Part shown: piece after piece, positions 40,552 to 49,059 of the stretch | Layout: each line of letters opens with the position of its first letter | How positions within the stretch are numbered: position 1 is the first letter of the stretch | NCBI RefSeq assembly: GCF_020439865.1 | Contig: NZ_JAGRPF010000146.1 | Span: 1-52,100 of the forward strand | Length of the DNA stretch: 52,100 nt | Direction: 5' to 3' | Source of the DNA: Prosthecobacter sp. | GTDB taxonomy: Bacteria; Verrucomicrobiota; Verrucomicrobiia; Verrucomicrobiales; Verrucomicrobiaceae | Notes under the pieces: generated by a model | Told to the model about the DNA's origin: nothing | Seen by the model: only the letters and a program-made list of their open reading frames with translations | Databases searched by the model: none | Translations under genes and position numbers: made by a program

Positions 40552-42006
40552 GTGTTCCAGCCCGCCGCTCCCAACCTCCTCGCGTCCATCGTCGCCTGCT
40601 TGAGCCTCGCGATTGCCGCGACTCATGCCACCGACGGAGTTTACAACGCCCAGGGCGAGATGAGCGGCGAAGTCACGGACACCAGCGCACTGCTGCAATC
40701 GCGCCTCACGGCGATCCCAGGACCGCAACTCGACGCGCAGGGCGATGTGCCGGGCGCGCCAGGCGTGGCGTTGTTTGAGTGGAGCGAATCAGCCGACTTC
40801 GCCGGATCAAAGAAGAGCGACAAGCTGAAGGCGGAGCCGGAGCATGATTTCATCGTGCGGACGCAAGTCACCGGATTGAAGCCGGACACGACCTACCATT
40901 ACCGGCTCGTTTTTGGCGAAGATGGTACTTCAAAGACCGGACCCACGCGCAGCTTCAAAACACTGCCGGGTGCGACTTCGACCGCAACAGTTCATTTCTG
41001 CATGGGCAGTTGCATGAACTACCACAAGTTCATGAACGGCAAGGCGGGCAAGGCCGACGGACCGATCACGGCGACCGAGGAGGACAAGAAGCTCGGCTTT
41101 CCGTCCTTCGCGGCTATGGCGGAGTTGAAGCCGGACTTTTTCATCGGCACCGGCGACATCGTTTACTACGACAACATTCTCAATGGTCCGGCGACAACGC
41201 TGCCGGAGCTGCGCGCCTGCTGGCATGAGGAGTTCCGTTTTCCGCGACTGATCTCGCTCTTTGCCAGCACACCGGGCTACTGGTCGAAGGACGATCACGA
41301 CTTTCGTTTCGATGATTCCGATCTCGGCGGCAGCAAACTGCCCACGCCCAGCACCGGCATCGAGATCTTCCGCGAGCAGATGCCCATTCATCCGGCGGGC
41401 GACCGCACCACGCCCACCTACCGGACGCACCGGCTGAACAAGCATGTGCAGCTCTGGTTCACCGAAGGACGCGACTACCGCAGCCCGAACAAGTCCGAGG
41501 ACGGTCCGCAAAAAACGCTGTGGGGCGCGGAGCAGAAGGCCTGGCTGGAGCGCACGCTGAAGGCGAGCGACGCAGCGTGGAAGATCATCATTTCGCCGAC
41601 GCCGATGGTCGGACCGGACGACGCGCGGAAGATCGACAACCACACGAATCTCGGCGGCTTCAGGCATGAGGCGAACGAGTTCTTCCAGTGGCTGAACGAC
41701 AACAACATTCACAACCTGTTTGTCTTCTGCGGCGACCGGCACTGGCAGTTTCACAGCATGCATCCTTCCGGCGTGGAGGAGTTCGCCTGCGGTGCGTTGA
41801 ACGATGAAAACTCGCGCGTGGGCGTGGCGCCCGGATCGAAGAAAAGCACGGACCCCGAAGCCCTGATCAAGCAGCCTTACACTTATCCCGAACCCACCGG
41901 CGGCTTCCTGCACGTAAGCTCGCAGGAGAACGGCGGGCTCGTCATCGAATTCCGGGATGACCACGGAACGATCCTGCACACTGTCACCAAAACACCGAAG
42001 CCCTGA
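40552..42006 (+). CDS. Secreted PhoD-like metallophosphatase
   Basis: 484 residues. The best start is GTG 40552, since no in-frame ATG lies between it and the upstream stop at 40516; the leader then reads LLASIVACLSLAIAATHA as a signal peptide. Residues about 25-130 form a fibronectin-like N-terminal domain (TQVTGLKPDTTYHYRLVFG), as in PhoD. The phosphatase domain has FCMGSCMN, FIGTGDIVYYD, WSKDDHDFRFDD and VFCGDRHWQFHS, which carry the metal ligands. It should hydrolyse phosphate mono- or diesters outside the cytoplasm. Its place between a ceramidase-like gene and two sulfatases suggests joint attack on lipid or glycan conjugates, an inference. Confidence 0.87.
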   Translation: MFQPAAPNLLASIVACLSLAIAATHATDGVYNAQGEMSGEVTDTSALLQSRLTAIPGPQLDAQGDVPGAPGVALFEWSESADFAGSKKSDKLKAEPEHDFIVRTQVTGLKPDTTYHYRLVFGEDGTSKTGPTRSFKTLPGATSTATVHFCMGSCMNYHKFMNGKAGKADGPITATEEDKKLGFPSFAAMAELKPDFFIGTGDIVYYDNILNGPATTLPELRACWHEEFRFPRLISLFASTPGYWSKDDHDFRFDDSDLGGSKLPTPSTGIEIFREQMPIHPAGDRTTPTYRTHRLNKHVQLWFTEGRDYRSPNKSEDGPQKTLWGAEQKAWLERTLKASDAAWKIIISPTPMVGPDDARKIDNHTNLGGFRHEANEFFQWLNDNNIHNLFVFCGDRHWQFHSMHPSGVEEFACGALNDENSRVGVAPGSKKSTDPEALIKQPYTYPEPTGGFLHVSSQENGGLVIEFRDDHGTILHTVTKTPKP

Positions 42007-42019
42007 ACCAACCACATCC

Positions 42020-43552
42020 ATGAAACTCGCTTTCGCCTTCCTCGCCCTGCTGTCACTGGGCACGCATGTCCTCGCCGATCTCGCCGGCAGCAAGCCCAAC
42101 ATCATTCTCATCATGACCGACGACCAGGGCTACGGCCAGATGGCGTGTCATGGTCATCCGTGGCTGAAGACGCCGAACCTTGACGCGCTGCATGACAAAA
42201 GCCTGCGCTTCACACGCTTCCTCGTCAGCCCCACGTGCTCACCGACCCGCAGTGCGATCATGACGGGCCGGCATCCGATGAAGAACGGCATCACGCACAC
42301 GATCCTGGAGCGCGAACGCATGACGCTCGATGCGACCATCCTGCCGCAGGTGCTCAAAACGGCAGGCTACACCTCCGCGATCTTCGGCAAATGGCATCTC
42401 GGCGACGAAGAACCCTACCAGCCGCACAAACGCGGCTTCGACGAGGCTTTCATCCACGGCGCGGGCGGCATCGGCCAGGCTTATCCGTGTTCCTGTGCAG
42501 ACGCACCGGGCAACAAGTACATGGACCCGGTCATTCGTCACAACGGCAGCTTTGTGAAGACGCACGGCTTCTGCACGGATGTCTTCTTCACCGCCGCGCT
42601 CGGCTGGATCAAGCAGCAGAAGGACAGCGGCAAGCCGTTCTTCACTTACCTCGCCACGAACGCACCGCACGGTCCGTTCATCGCGCCGGAGAAAAATGCG
42701 AAGCGCTTCACCGATCTCGGCTTCGGCAAGAATGAGGCTGGATTCTACGGCATGGTCGAGAACATCGACGAGAACATGGGCCGCCTCGCGGAGAAGTTGA
42801 AGGAGTGGGATCTCTACAAGAACACGATCATCATCTTCATGTCCGACAACGGCACCACAGGCGGTGTCTCAGGCGTGGCTGGGAAGGACATCGCACCCGG
42901 CTATCCGTTCTTCAATGGCGACCAGGTCGGACTCAAAGGCTCCACCGATGAAGGCGGCGTGCGCGTGCCTTTCTTCGTGCGCTGGGACGGCCACATCACA
43001 CCCGGACGCGACATCGACAACATCGCAGCACACATCGACATCCTGCCAACGCTCGCCGGACTCGCGAACGCCGAGATTCCGAAGAACCAGGTCGAAGGCC
43101 GCAGCCTGCTGCCGCTCATCGAAAACAAGGCGGACAAGTGGGAAGACCGATTCCTCTACACGCACGTCGCCCGCTGGTCCACCGGCGAAGAGCCGAACAA
43201 ATACGAGTTCCTGAACTACGGCGTGCGCAACCAGCGCTTCCGCTACGTCGGTCCGCGCGGCGGCGGCAATCCGAAGAAGAACAAGAAGGCCGGCCTGCAA
43301 CAGCCCGCGGCCAACGCGAAGGGCGCGCTCTACGACCTCGAGGCCGATCCGTATCAGAAGACCAACGTTATCGGCGACTACCCGGAAGTGGCCGATAAGA
43401 TGAACGCCGCCTACGAGGCCTTCTGGAAGGAAACACGTCCGATGATGGTCAACGAGACCGCACCAATGTCACCCACACAGCCGTTCCATGTGCTGTATGA
43501 AAAGCAGCTCAAGGAAGGCGGCATTCCGGATTGGAAAGCACCGGAGCTTTGA
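42020..43552 (+). CDS. Secreted type I sulfatase (CSPTR active site)
   Basis: 510 residues; ATG 42020 starts a signal peptide (MKLAFAFLALLSLGTHVLA). The core has KPNIILIMTDDQGYGQMACHG, the active site C-S-P-T-R (Cys near 73), IFGKWHLGDEEPY and IFMSDNGTTGGVS, and 'LYDLEADPYQKTNVI' near the C-terminus. It begins 13 bp after the PhoD-like stop. It is clearly related to the next gene, the sulfatase at 43631: both share TDDQGYG, a SPTC-x-PTRSA(I/L)MTGH/R run, 'FCTDVFFTAALG'/'FCTDVFFDHAMG' and the DNGT loop. The pair therefore looks like an old tandem duplication. Confidence 0.95.
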   Translation: MKLAFAFLALLSLGTHVLADLAGSKPNIILIMTDDQGYGQMACHGHPWLKTPNLDALHDKSLRFTRFLVSPTCSPTRSAIMTGRHPMKNGITHTILERERMTLDATILPQVLKTAGYTSAIFGKWHLGDEEPYQPHKRGFDEAFIHGAGGIGQAYPCSCADAPGNKYMDPVIRHNGSFVKTHGFCTDVFFTAALGWIKQQKDSGKPFFTYLATNAPHGPFIAPEKNAKRFTDLGFGKNEAGFYGMVENIDENMGRLAEKLKEWDLYKNTIIIFMSDNGTTGGVSGVAGKDIAPGYPFFNGDQVGLKGSTDEGGVRVPFFVRWDGHITPGRDIDNIAAHIDILPTLAGLANAEIPKNQVEGRSLLPLIENKADKWEDRFLYTHVARWSTGEEPNKYEFLNYGVRNQRFRYVGPRGGGNPKKNKKAGLQQPAANAKGALYDLEADPYQKTNVIGDYPEVADKMNAAYEAFWKETRPMMVNETAPMSPTQPFHVLYEKQLKEGGIPDWKAPEL

Positions 43553-43630
43553 TTGGTGCCATTTCGTCTGGCTTTCGAAAGGAAGCACCGTGCCTGCATG
43601 CCATCGTCTGATTTCACCCCGAACCACCTT

Positions 43631-45400
43631 ATGAAAACCGCCGCCACATCCCTCCTCGTCGTGCTCGGTCTCACGCTCGCATCCATCGCAGCGGACAAGC
43701 CGAACGTCATCATCGTGATCACGGATGACCAGGGCTACGGCGATCTTTCCTGCCACGGCAATCCGCGCCTCAAGACGCCGAATCTCGACGCGCTGCACAA
43801 GGAATCGGTGCGGCTCACGGACTACCACGTCTCGCCTACCTGCGCACCGACGCGTTCGGCGTTGATGACCGGTCATTTCTCCAATCGCACCGGCGTATGG
43901 CACACGATCAACGGGCGCTCGATCCTGCGACAGAACGAAGTGACCATGGCGCGTGTCTTCAAAGACGGCGGCTACGGCACGATGATGGTCGGCAAATGGC
44001 ATCTCGGTGACAACTATCCGTCGCGTCCCGAGGACAAGGGCTTCGACGAAGTCTATCGCCATGGCGGTGGCGGCGTGGGCCAGACGCCCGACTACTGGGA
44101 CAACGCCTACTTCGACGGCTCCTACAACCACAACGGCAAGGCCGAGCCTGCGAAAGGCTTCTGCACGGACGTGTTCTTCGATCACGCCATGGGCTTCATG
44201 AAGGATCAGGCCGCGAAGAAGTCGCCCTTCTTCGTCTATCTTTGCACGAATGCTCCGCACGGTCCGAATCACAGTCCGGAAAAGTTTGCCGATCCTTATG
44301 CCGATCTCGGCACCGCGACGGCGCATTTCTTCGGCATGATCGCCAACGTTGACGAGAACATGGGCCGCCTCTCCGCCTTTCTCAAAGAATCGGGCCTCGA
44401 AGAAAACACAATCCTCATCTTCACCACGGACAACGGCACCGCCGGTGGCGCGAAAGTCTTCAACGCAGACATGCGTGCGGCCAAAGGCAGCGAATACGAC
44501 GGCGGCCATCGCGTGCCGTTTTTCATCCGCTGGCCTGCCGGCGGTTTCACCGGCGGACGCGATGTGGACCGCCTCACCGCGCACGTGGACATCCTGCCCA
44601 CCTTCATCGACTTGCTCCAACTGCCCGCGCCTGCAGGCGTGAAGTTTGACGGCACCAGCATTGTGCCGCTGCTGAAAGGAAAGGCCGAAGGATGGCCCGA
44701 CCGCGTGCTTGTGACCGATTCGCAGCGCATTCACACGCCGGTCAAATGGCGCAAATCCTCCGTCATGACCGACCGCTGGCGTTTGATCAACGGCAAGGAA
44801 CTGTTCGACATCGAATCTGATCCCGGACAGAAGACCGACCGCGCCAAGGACTATCCCGAGATCGTCGAACGTCTGCGCAAGGACTACGAAACGTGGTGGA
44901 GCAGCATGGAGCCGAGCTTCAGCGACGACTGCGAGATCACGCTCGGCAACGACGCCGACAATCCGGCCACGCTCACCGCGCACGACTGGCTGCTGCCGGA
45001 CGAAAAGATGTCGCCGTGGAATCATTCCGCGATCCGCGCCGAGAAAGGCGAATCGCAGGGTAAGTGGGCCGTGAACGTCGAGCAAGCCGGCCGCTACCGC
45101 ATCGAACTCCGCCGCTGGCCCGTGGAGGCCAACAAACCCATCGCCGCCAATCTGCCGCCCGGCGCCGACGTGCCCGGAGTCAAAGCCTACCGCACCACGC
45201 CCGGCAAAGGTTTCCTTGCCACCAAAGCCTCGCTCGAAATCGCCGGTCAAAAAGCCGAATCCAAGATCACCGATCCCCAGGCCATCGGCGTCAGCTTCGA
45301 ACTCGATCTTCCCTCCGGCGTCACCACGCTAAGCGGCACCTTCACCGCCGCCGACGGCACACAGCTCGGCGCCTACTATGCGGTGGTGAAGCGGCTTTGA
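43631..45400 (+). CDS. Secreted type I sulfatase (CAPTR) with a C-terminal extension
   Basis: 589 residues; ATG 43631 starts a signal peptide (MKTAATSLLVVLGLTLASIAA). The core has KPNVIIVITDDQGYGDLSCHG, the active site C-A-P-T-R (Cys near 71), MVGKWHLGDNYP and IFTTDNGTAGGAK. The sulfatase part ends near 430. Residues about 435-589 form an extra beta-rich region ('ITLGNDADNPATLTAHDW', 'GKWAVNVEQAGRYRIELRRWP', 'VTTLSGTFTAADG'), like carbohydrate-binding or N-sulphoglucosamine-type appendages; it differs from the domain on the sulfatases at 6066 and 26897. It is the last gene of the + strand sulfatase region; 160 bp without a recognisable gene follow. Confidence 0.94.
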   Translation: MKTAATSLLVVLGLTLASIAADKPNVIIVITDDQGYGDLSCHGNPRLKTPNLDALHKESVRLTDYHVSPTCAPTRSALMTGHFSNRTGVWHTINGRSILRQNEVTMARVFKDGGYGTMMVGKWHLGDNYPSRPEDKGFDEVYRHGGGGVGQTPDYWDNAYFDGSYNHNGKAEPAKGFCTDVFFDHAMGFMKDQAAKKSPFFVYLCTNAPHGPNHSPEKFADPYADLGTATAHFFGMIANVDENMGRLSAFLKESGLEENTILIFTTDNGTAGGAKVFNADMRAAKGSEYDGGHRVPFFIRWPAGGFTGGRDVDRLTAHVDILPTFIDLLQLPAPAGVKFDGTSIVPLLKGKAEGWPDRVLVTDSQRIHTPVKWRKSSVMTDRWRLINGKELFDIESDPGQKTDRAKDYPEIVERLRKDYETWWSSMEPSFSDDCEITLGNDADNPATLTAHDWLLPDEKMSPWNHSAIRAEKGESQGKWAVNVEQAGRYRIELRRWPVEANKPIAANLPPGADVPGVKAYRTTPGKGFLATKASLEIAGQKAESKITDPQAIGVSFELDLPSGVTTLSGTFTAADGTQLGAYYAVVKRL

Positions 45401-45560
45401 ATCGGCTCATAGTGACGTGACATCATTGAAGGCTGTCGCAGTGCTCCCCGAACGCAGCCATGCACGCTACGGTGTCGACGGCAAGAGGAGTTGCTTCCCC
45501 CGCGCATCACCGCCCAAGGGAAACAGGCAAGGCAAAAACTTGGAATGCTCTAAACCGACC

Positions 45561-46622
45561 TTATTCCGCCGGCGGCAGCTGCACCTGCGGCAACGGAGCC
45601 ACGATGTTTACCGGCCAGGGCACAAATTTTTCGATGATGCCAGTGCCGAGTTCTTTGCCAGTCTCGTACGCGCGGCGGAACATCTCGAGCTTGGCATCGA
45701 TGTTGTCCACGTGATGCAACGCGATCGCCTCCGGTGTCTTGGGCAGCACAGGCGACCCAAACTCATGCGTGCCGTGATGCGCGGCAATCAGATGCAGCAG
45801 ATGCAGCCGAACCGTTTCAGACGCAGGCTCGAGCGTGATCCAGTCCGCAGCCTCGGGAAGTTCCAGCAGATCCCGCCAGAGCTTGTTCACCAGTTCTAAT
45901 CCGAGCGGAATGTGACCGAGCATCTCGGCGGTGAGATTGTAGGGCATGGTGAAACCGGATTCGGCGTACACGTTTTCCCAGAGCTTGCCACAGTCATGAA
46001 ACAAGACGCCGGCAATCATCAGATCGCGGTTCAAATGGGGATACACGCCCGCCACGGCCACCGCACAGCGCATCATCTGCGCCACATGCTCCACGAGGCC
46101 TCCGCGCCGCGCATGATGATTCCGCCGCGCGGCTCCCGTGCGGCGAAAACGCTCGCCATAACGTTCCAGAAGCAGCAGGCACAGCTTCAGCAGCCGAGGA
46201 TCGCGAATCGAATCAACGAACGCCTCTATCTCGGCGAAGTCGGCTTTTTGTCTGGCTGCGAGATCAGGATCTCCCAGCAGCAGCGTCATGGTTTCCTCCT
46301 CTGACAGAGAGCGCATCTGCACCTGACGCGGTTCCAGGCCGTATTTGCCATCCACCCACTGACCGGCGAGCTGAATGAAAGCGTTTCGCGCGAGTTTGGC
46401 CGCGTCATGGAACAGCGGATTGTTGTCAAACACACGCCAGACCAACGAATCCCCCGCATCGACCAGCTTCACTTCGAAAAACGGGCTGCCGGAGCTCGTT
46501 GTCTTCTCGATGCGTGATTCGACCTGCAGATGCAGCCGGTACGGCTGCGCCGCTTGATTCGCGACCTGCCGCAGTTGTGTGATCGTGATCAGGTCGAGGT
46601 CGTTGGAGATAGCATCTTCCAT
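45561..46622 (-). CDS. YhaM-like 3'-5' exoribonuclease (OB-fold plus HD domain)
   Basis: 353 residues from the start at 46622 (MEDAISNDLDLITITQLRQV). Residues about 10-110 are an OB-fold (LHLQVESRIEKTTSSGSPFFEVKLVDAGDSLVWRVF pattern), used to bind single-stranded nucleic acid. Residues about 165-320 form an HD phosphohydrolase domain: GLVEHVAQMMRCA, the metal pair in LFHDCGKLWE, LIAAHHGTHEFG and HHVDNIDAK. This order is that of the YhaM family, which trims RNA and DNA from the 3' end. It is the last gene of the minus-strand operon, 32 bp after the unknown conserved gene, and should act in cytoplasmic RNA turnover. Confidence 0.88.
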   Translation of the reverse strand: MEDAISNDLDLITITQLRQVANQAAQPYRLHLQVESRIEKTTSSGSPFFEVKLVDAGDSLVWRVFDNNPLFHDAAKLARNAFIQLAGQWVDGKYGLEPRQVQMRSLSEEETMTLLLGDPDLAARQKADFAEIEAFVDSIRDPRLLKLCLLLLERYGERFRRTGAARRNHHARRGGLVEHVAQMMRCAVAVAGVYPHLNRDLMIAGVLFHDCGKLWENVYAESGFTMPYNLTAEMLGHIPLGLELVNKLWRDLLELPEAADWITLEPASETVRLHLLHLIAAHHGTHEFGSPVLPKTPEAIALHHVDNIDAKLEMFRRAYETGKELGTGIIEKFVPWPVNIVAPLPQVQLPPAE

Positions 46623-46654
46623 GTCGCCAGCTTGGCCGTGAAGCACACCCAGCG

Positions 46655-48079
46655 TCAAGAGCGAACCGGCTCGGCGATCTCCCGCCACGGCCCCTGCTTG
46701 AGCACGATGTCCGGCACCAGCGACTGCCACTGGGGATCGCGGGCATGCACCATTTTTCGGACTTCGGCACTGGTATGAAACAGGAACTCCTGCGCGACGG
46801 GAGCGTCGATGGCGCGCACGCTGTGAGTGGCGGTCATGTAGCGCAGCAGATGCTTCTGCTCGCGGGTGACGCGGGCATCCTGAGCACCGAGAATGCTGCC
46901 GCTCATCGGATCACCCATGGGATAGACATACAGTCGCACCTGGTTTTTGAAAAGGCGACCGAAGGCTTCGAGCAGACCGCCTTCGAGATCGGTGCACCAG
47001 CGCTCATTGAAAAGTTCTTCAAACAGGGGCAGCCCGAGCACGATGCCGATGGGCTGCTGTGTGTGGCGCGCCAGGAAGCTGCTCACACGATGGAATTCAG
47101 GATAGCGTGAGATCAGCACGTTCTTCCCCAGCGCCTGCAGAACGTCTGCACGGGCTAGGAACTCGCTGTCAGGAACTTCGGAACCACCGGCAAGGAGGTT
47201 GTGCATGGTGATCTCGAGAAGCTCGATGTTGTTCTGCGCAGCCTCGCCGAAGTCCGCCTGAAACGCCGCCTGCCCACGCTCGATCATGTCGAGATTGAGC
47301 TTGGTGATCGGATCAAAACTGCCGCGCTTGAGCAGAACAGGTTTTTTGTAGAGCACATCGGACGCCTGCCAGATCTCGCCATCTGCTCCGAACAACGCGG
47401 CGTCCGCCAGTCCCAGACGCACCAGCTTGAGGGCAACCAGACGATCCTGGAATTCGGAGGCGGCAAACGCCGGCCCGCTGAAATCAACCATGTCGATCTC
47501 GACGCGTTTGCGACTGAGGTCGTCCAACAGGCTCTGCAGCAGGATCGTCGGGTCATCGCGCAGGTTGAACGTGGCATAGAGCAGATTCACGCCAAGGATG
47601 CCAAGCGCGTCCGCCTGACGTGCGTGGGTGTCCTCCAGAAGACGCACGTGCATCTGAATGTCACTGCTGGGGCCACCGGGCTCCGTTTGAAAACGCAGAC
47701 CGATCCAGCCATGACATTCTTCATTGGTATCACGGTAGGATCTCGCACGCACCGTGTCAGCAAGGGTGAAGAAGGTGGTCGTCGCCCCGCGCTGGGCACT
47801 GAGCCGCTGAAGCAGCATGGGATACTCATGGCCGAGCATGGCGCACATGCGCTGGCGGGAGACGTAGCGCGTGGCCTTGCCATAGATCTCGTCACTCACG
47901 ATCATGTCGTAGGCGGACATGGTCTTGGCCACCGTACCGGATGCGCTGCCTGCGCGAAAGAACCAGTTGGCAATTTCCTGGCCGGCGCCGATCTCTGCAA
48001 AGGTGCCGTAAATGTCGCGGGAGAGATTGAGCCTGAGGGCTTTTTCGAGAGTTCCGGGGCGTGCGCTGGCAGAGTTCAT
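46655..48079 (-). CDS. Conserved protein of unknown function (YGTFAEIGAGQE family)
   Basis: 474 residues; start at 48079 (MNSASARPGTLEKALRLNL). Highly conserved-looking segments are DIYGTFAEIGAGQEIANWFFRAG near 20, SGTVAKTMSAYDMIVSDEIYG, YVSRQRMCAMLGHEYPML, CHGWIGLRFQ and ALGILGVNLLYATF, then a second half with GQALGKNVLISRYPEFHRVSS-like text. I recall this family from many phyla under inconsistent names (nicotinate-nucleotide adenylyltransferase, TonB-dependent receptor); nothing in the sequence supports either: there is no HxGH motif, no signal peptide and no barrel pattern. It is cytoplasmic and lies 8 bp after the MidA-like methyltransferase gene. Function unknown. Confidence 0.75.
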   Translation of the reverse strand: MNSASARPGTLEKALRLNLSRDIYGTFAEIGAGQEIANWFFRAGSASGTVAKTMSAYDMIVSDEIYGKATRYVSRQRMCAMLGHEYPMLLQRLSAQRGATTTFFTLADTVRARSYRDTNEECHGWIGLRFQTEPGGPSSDIQMHVRLLEDTHARQADALGILGVNLLYATFNLRDDPTILLQSLLDDLSRKRVEIDMVDFSGPAFAASEFQDRLVALKLVRLGLADAALFGADGEIWQASDVLYKKPVLLKRGSFDPITKLNLDMIERGQAAFQADFGEAAQNNIELLEITMHNLLAGGSEVPDSEFLARADVLQALGKNVLISRYPEFHRVSSFLARHTQQPIGIVLGLPLFEELFNERWCTDLEGGLLEAFGRLFKNQVRLYVYPMGDPMSGSILGAQDARVTREQKHLLRYMTATHSVRAIDAPVAQEFLFHTSAEVRKMVHARDPQWQSLVPDIVLKQGPWREIAEPVRS

Positions 48080-48087
48080 GGGGTGTT

Positions 48088-49059
48088 TTATGATGCGCAC
48101 GCGCGGGGGCGATGCACGAAGCATTTGAAGGCGGTTCCGGCACCATCGGGATCGGTCAAATGGGCCGGAGCTTTCTGAGCTTGCAGGAACTCGGCCAAAG
48201 TTTGTCCGGAAACCTGCTCGACGCCCAGTTCCGAGAGCCAAGCAACATAATCGGTGAAATTGATGTCCGCGGTGATGTCCTGACGCCCCGGATTAGCATA
48301 AACATCGGCGCCAACGAGCCTCTGATGCAGCAGGTAGGCTCTCAACGTGCCCTGCGGCCGACGATGGTAGAGCTGAGGAAGTGCATCGCCGTAGTCGATC
48401 GTGAGCATGGCGCCTTTCTTCCAACGTGGCGTCCAGCCTGCGAGCCATTCACGTATGCTGGGATGAAGTTCGCAACGCTGGCCGTCGGTGAACGTGGAGT
48501 AGCGCAAGGCACTGAAGTGCGATGCCTCCAGATTGAGCGGATGCAGCGACTCCGGCACCCAAACTTCGAGCCAGCGCTGCTCCGCGAGGTTCCACTGCAC
48601 AAGCGTGGCGGGGAAGGCATCGAGCAACTCGTTATGATAGATGAAAGCGCCGCCCCGAGCGCTTTCGAGAGCGGAAATTAGAGTCTCGTGCCAGACGACT
48701 CGGTCTCCGAATTTCCTTTTCTGCTCCTCACGAAGCACTGGGGAAGCCTCGACGATATGGAAAACGAACCGGTAACGTGCCCACCATCCGAGCGATTTGC
48801 GAACGGTCCGCATGAGCGATCCGTCACCTGCGCCGACTTCGATGATATGACGGACACCGGGCTGTCGTCGGGACTCAGCCTTCAACCAAGCCGCAAGGGC
48901 CTTACCGAGGGCCGGGGAAAGCGTGGCGAAGGTGCTGAAGTCTCCACGCGCTCCAACCGTGCGAATGTGCCGGGTGTAATAGCCGCGTTCGGGGTCGAAC
49001 AATGCGCGAGCCATGAATGCCGAAAACGGCTCAGAAGCTGCGGATGATTTCATCGGCAA
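48088..49059 (-). CDS. MidA-family SAM-dependent methyltransferase
   Basis: 323 residues. The opening 'FMARALFDPERGYYTRHI', then GARGDFSTFATLSPALGKALAAWL, the SAM-binding HIIEVGAGDGSLM near 72, AFIYHNELLDAFPATLVQW and AMLTIDYGDALP match the MidA/NDUFAF7 (COG1565) family. In eukaryotes the member methylates an Arg of complex I; bacterial targets are mostly unknown. The start at 49059 overlaps the end of the transaminase gene by 29 bp; codon 3 (49053) is also possible, but a start at 49014 would cut into the conserved opening. It is within the five-gene minus-strand operon. Confidence 0.88.
   Translation of the reverse strand: MPMKSSAASEPFSAFMARALFDPERGYYTRHIRTVGARGDFSTFATLSPALGKALAAWLKAESRRQPGVRHIIEVGAGDGSLMRTVRKSLGWWARYRFVFHIVEASPVLREEQKRKFGDRVVWHETLISALESARGGAFIYHNELLDAFPATLVQWNLAEQRWLEVWVPESLHPLNLEASHFSALRYSTFTDGQRCELHPSIREWLAGWTPRWKKGAMLTIDYGDALPQLYHRRPQGTLRAYLLHQRLVGADVYANPGRQDITADINFTDYVAWLSELGVEQVSGQTLAEFLQAQKAPAHLTDPDGAGTAFKCFVHRPRACAS

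Noticed and set aside
37941..40589. Long open frame (882 codons) on the minus strand across the sulfatase and ceramidase-like genes
   Set aside because: It is antisense to two genes with clear motifs; its translation is rich in Arg, His and Ala as expected from a high-GC shadow frame and shows no family signature.
45401..45560. Small frames in the gap between the last sulfatase and the exoribonuclease gene
   Set aside because: No start context, no hydrophobic or domain pattern and opposite-strand overlaps; the 160-bp gap appears non-coding, and no clear terminator hairpin was seen there.
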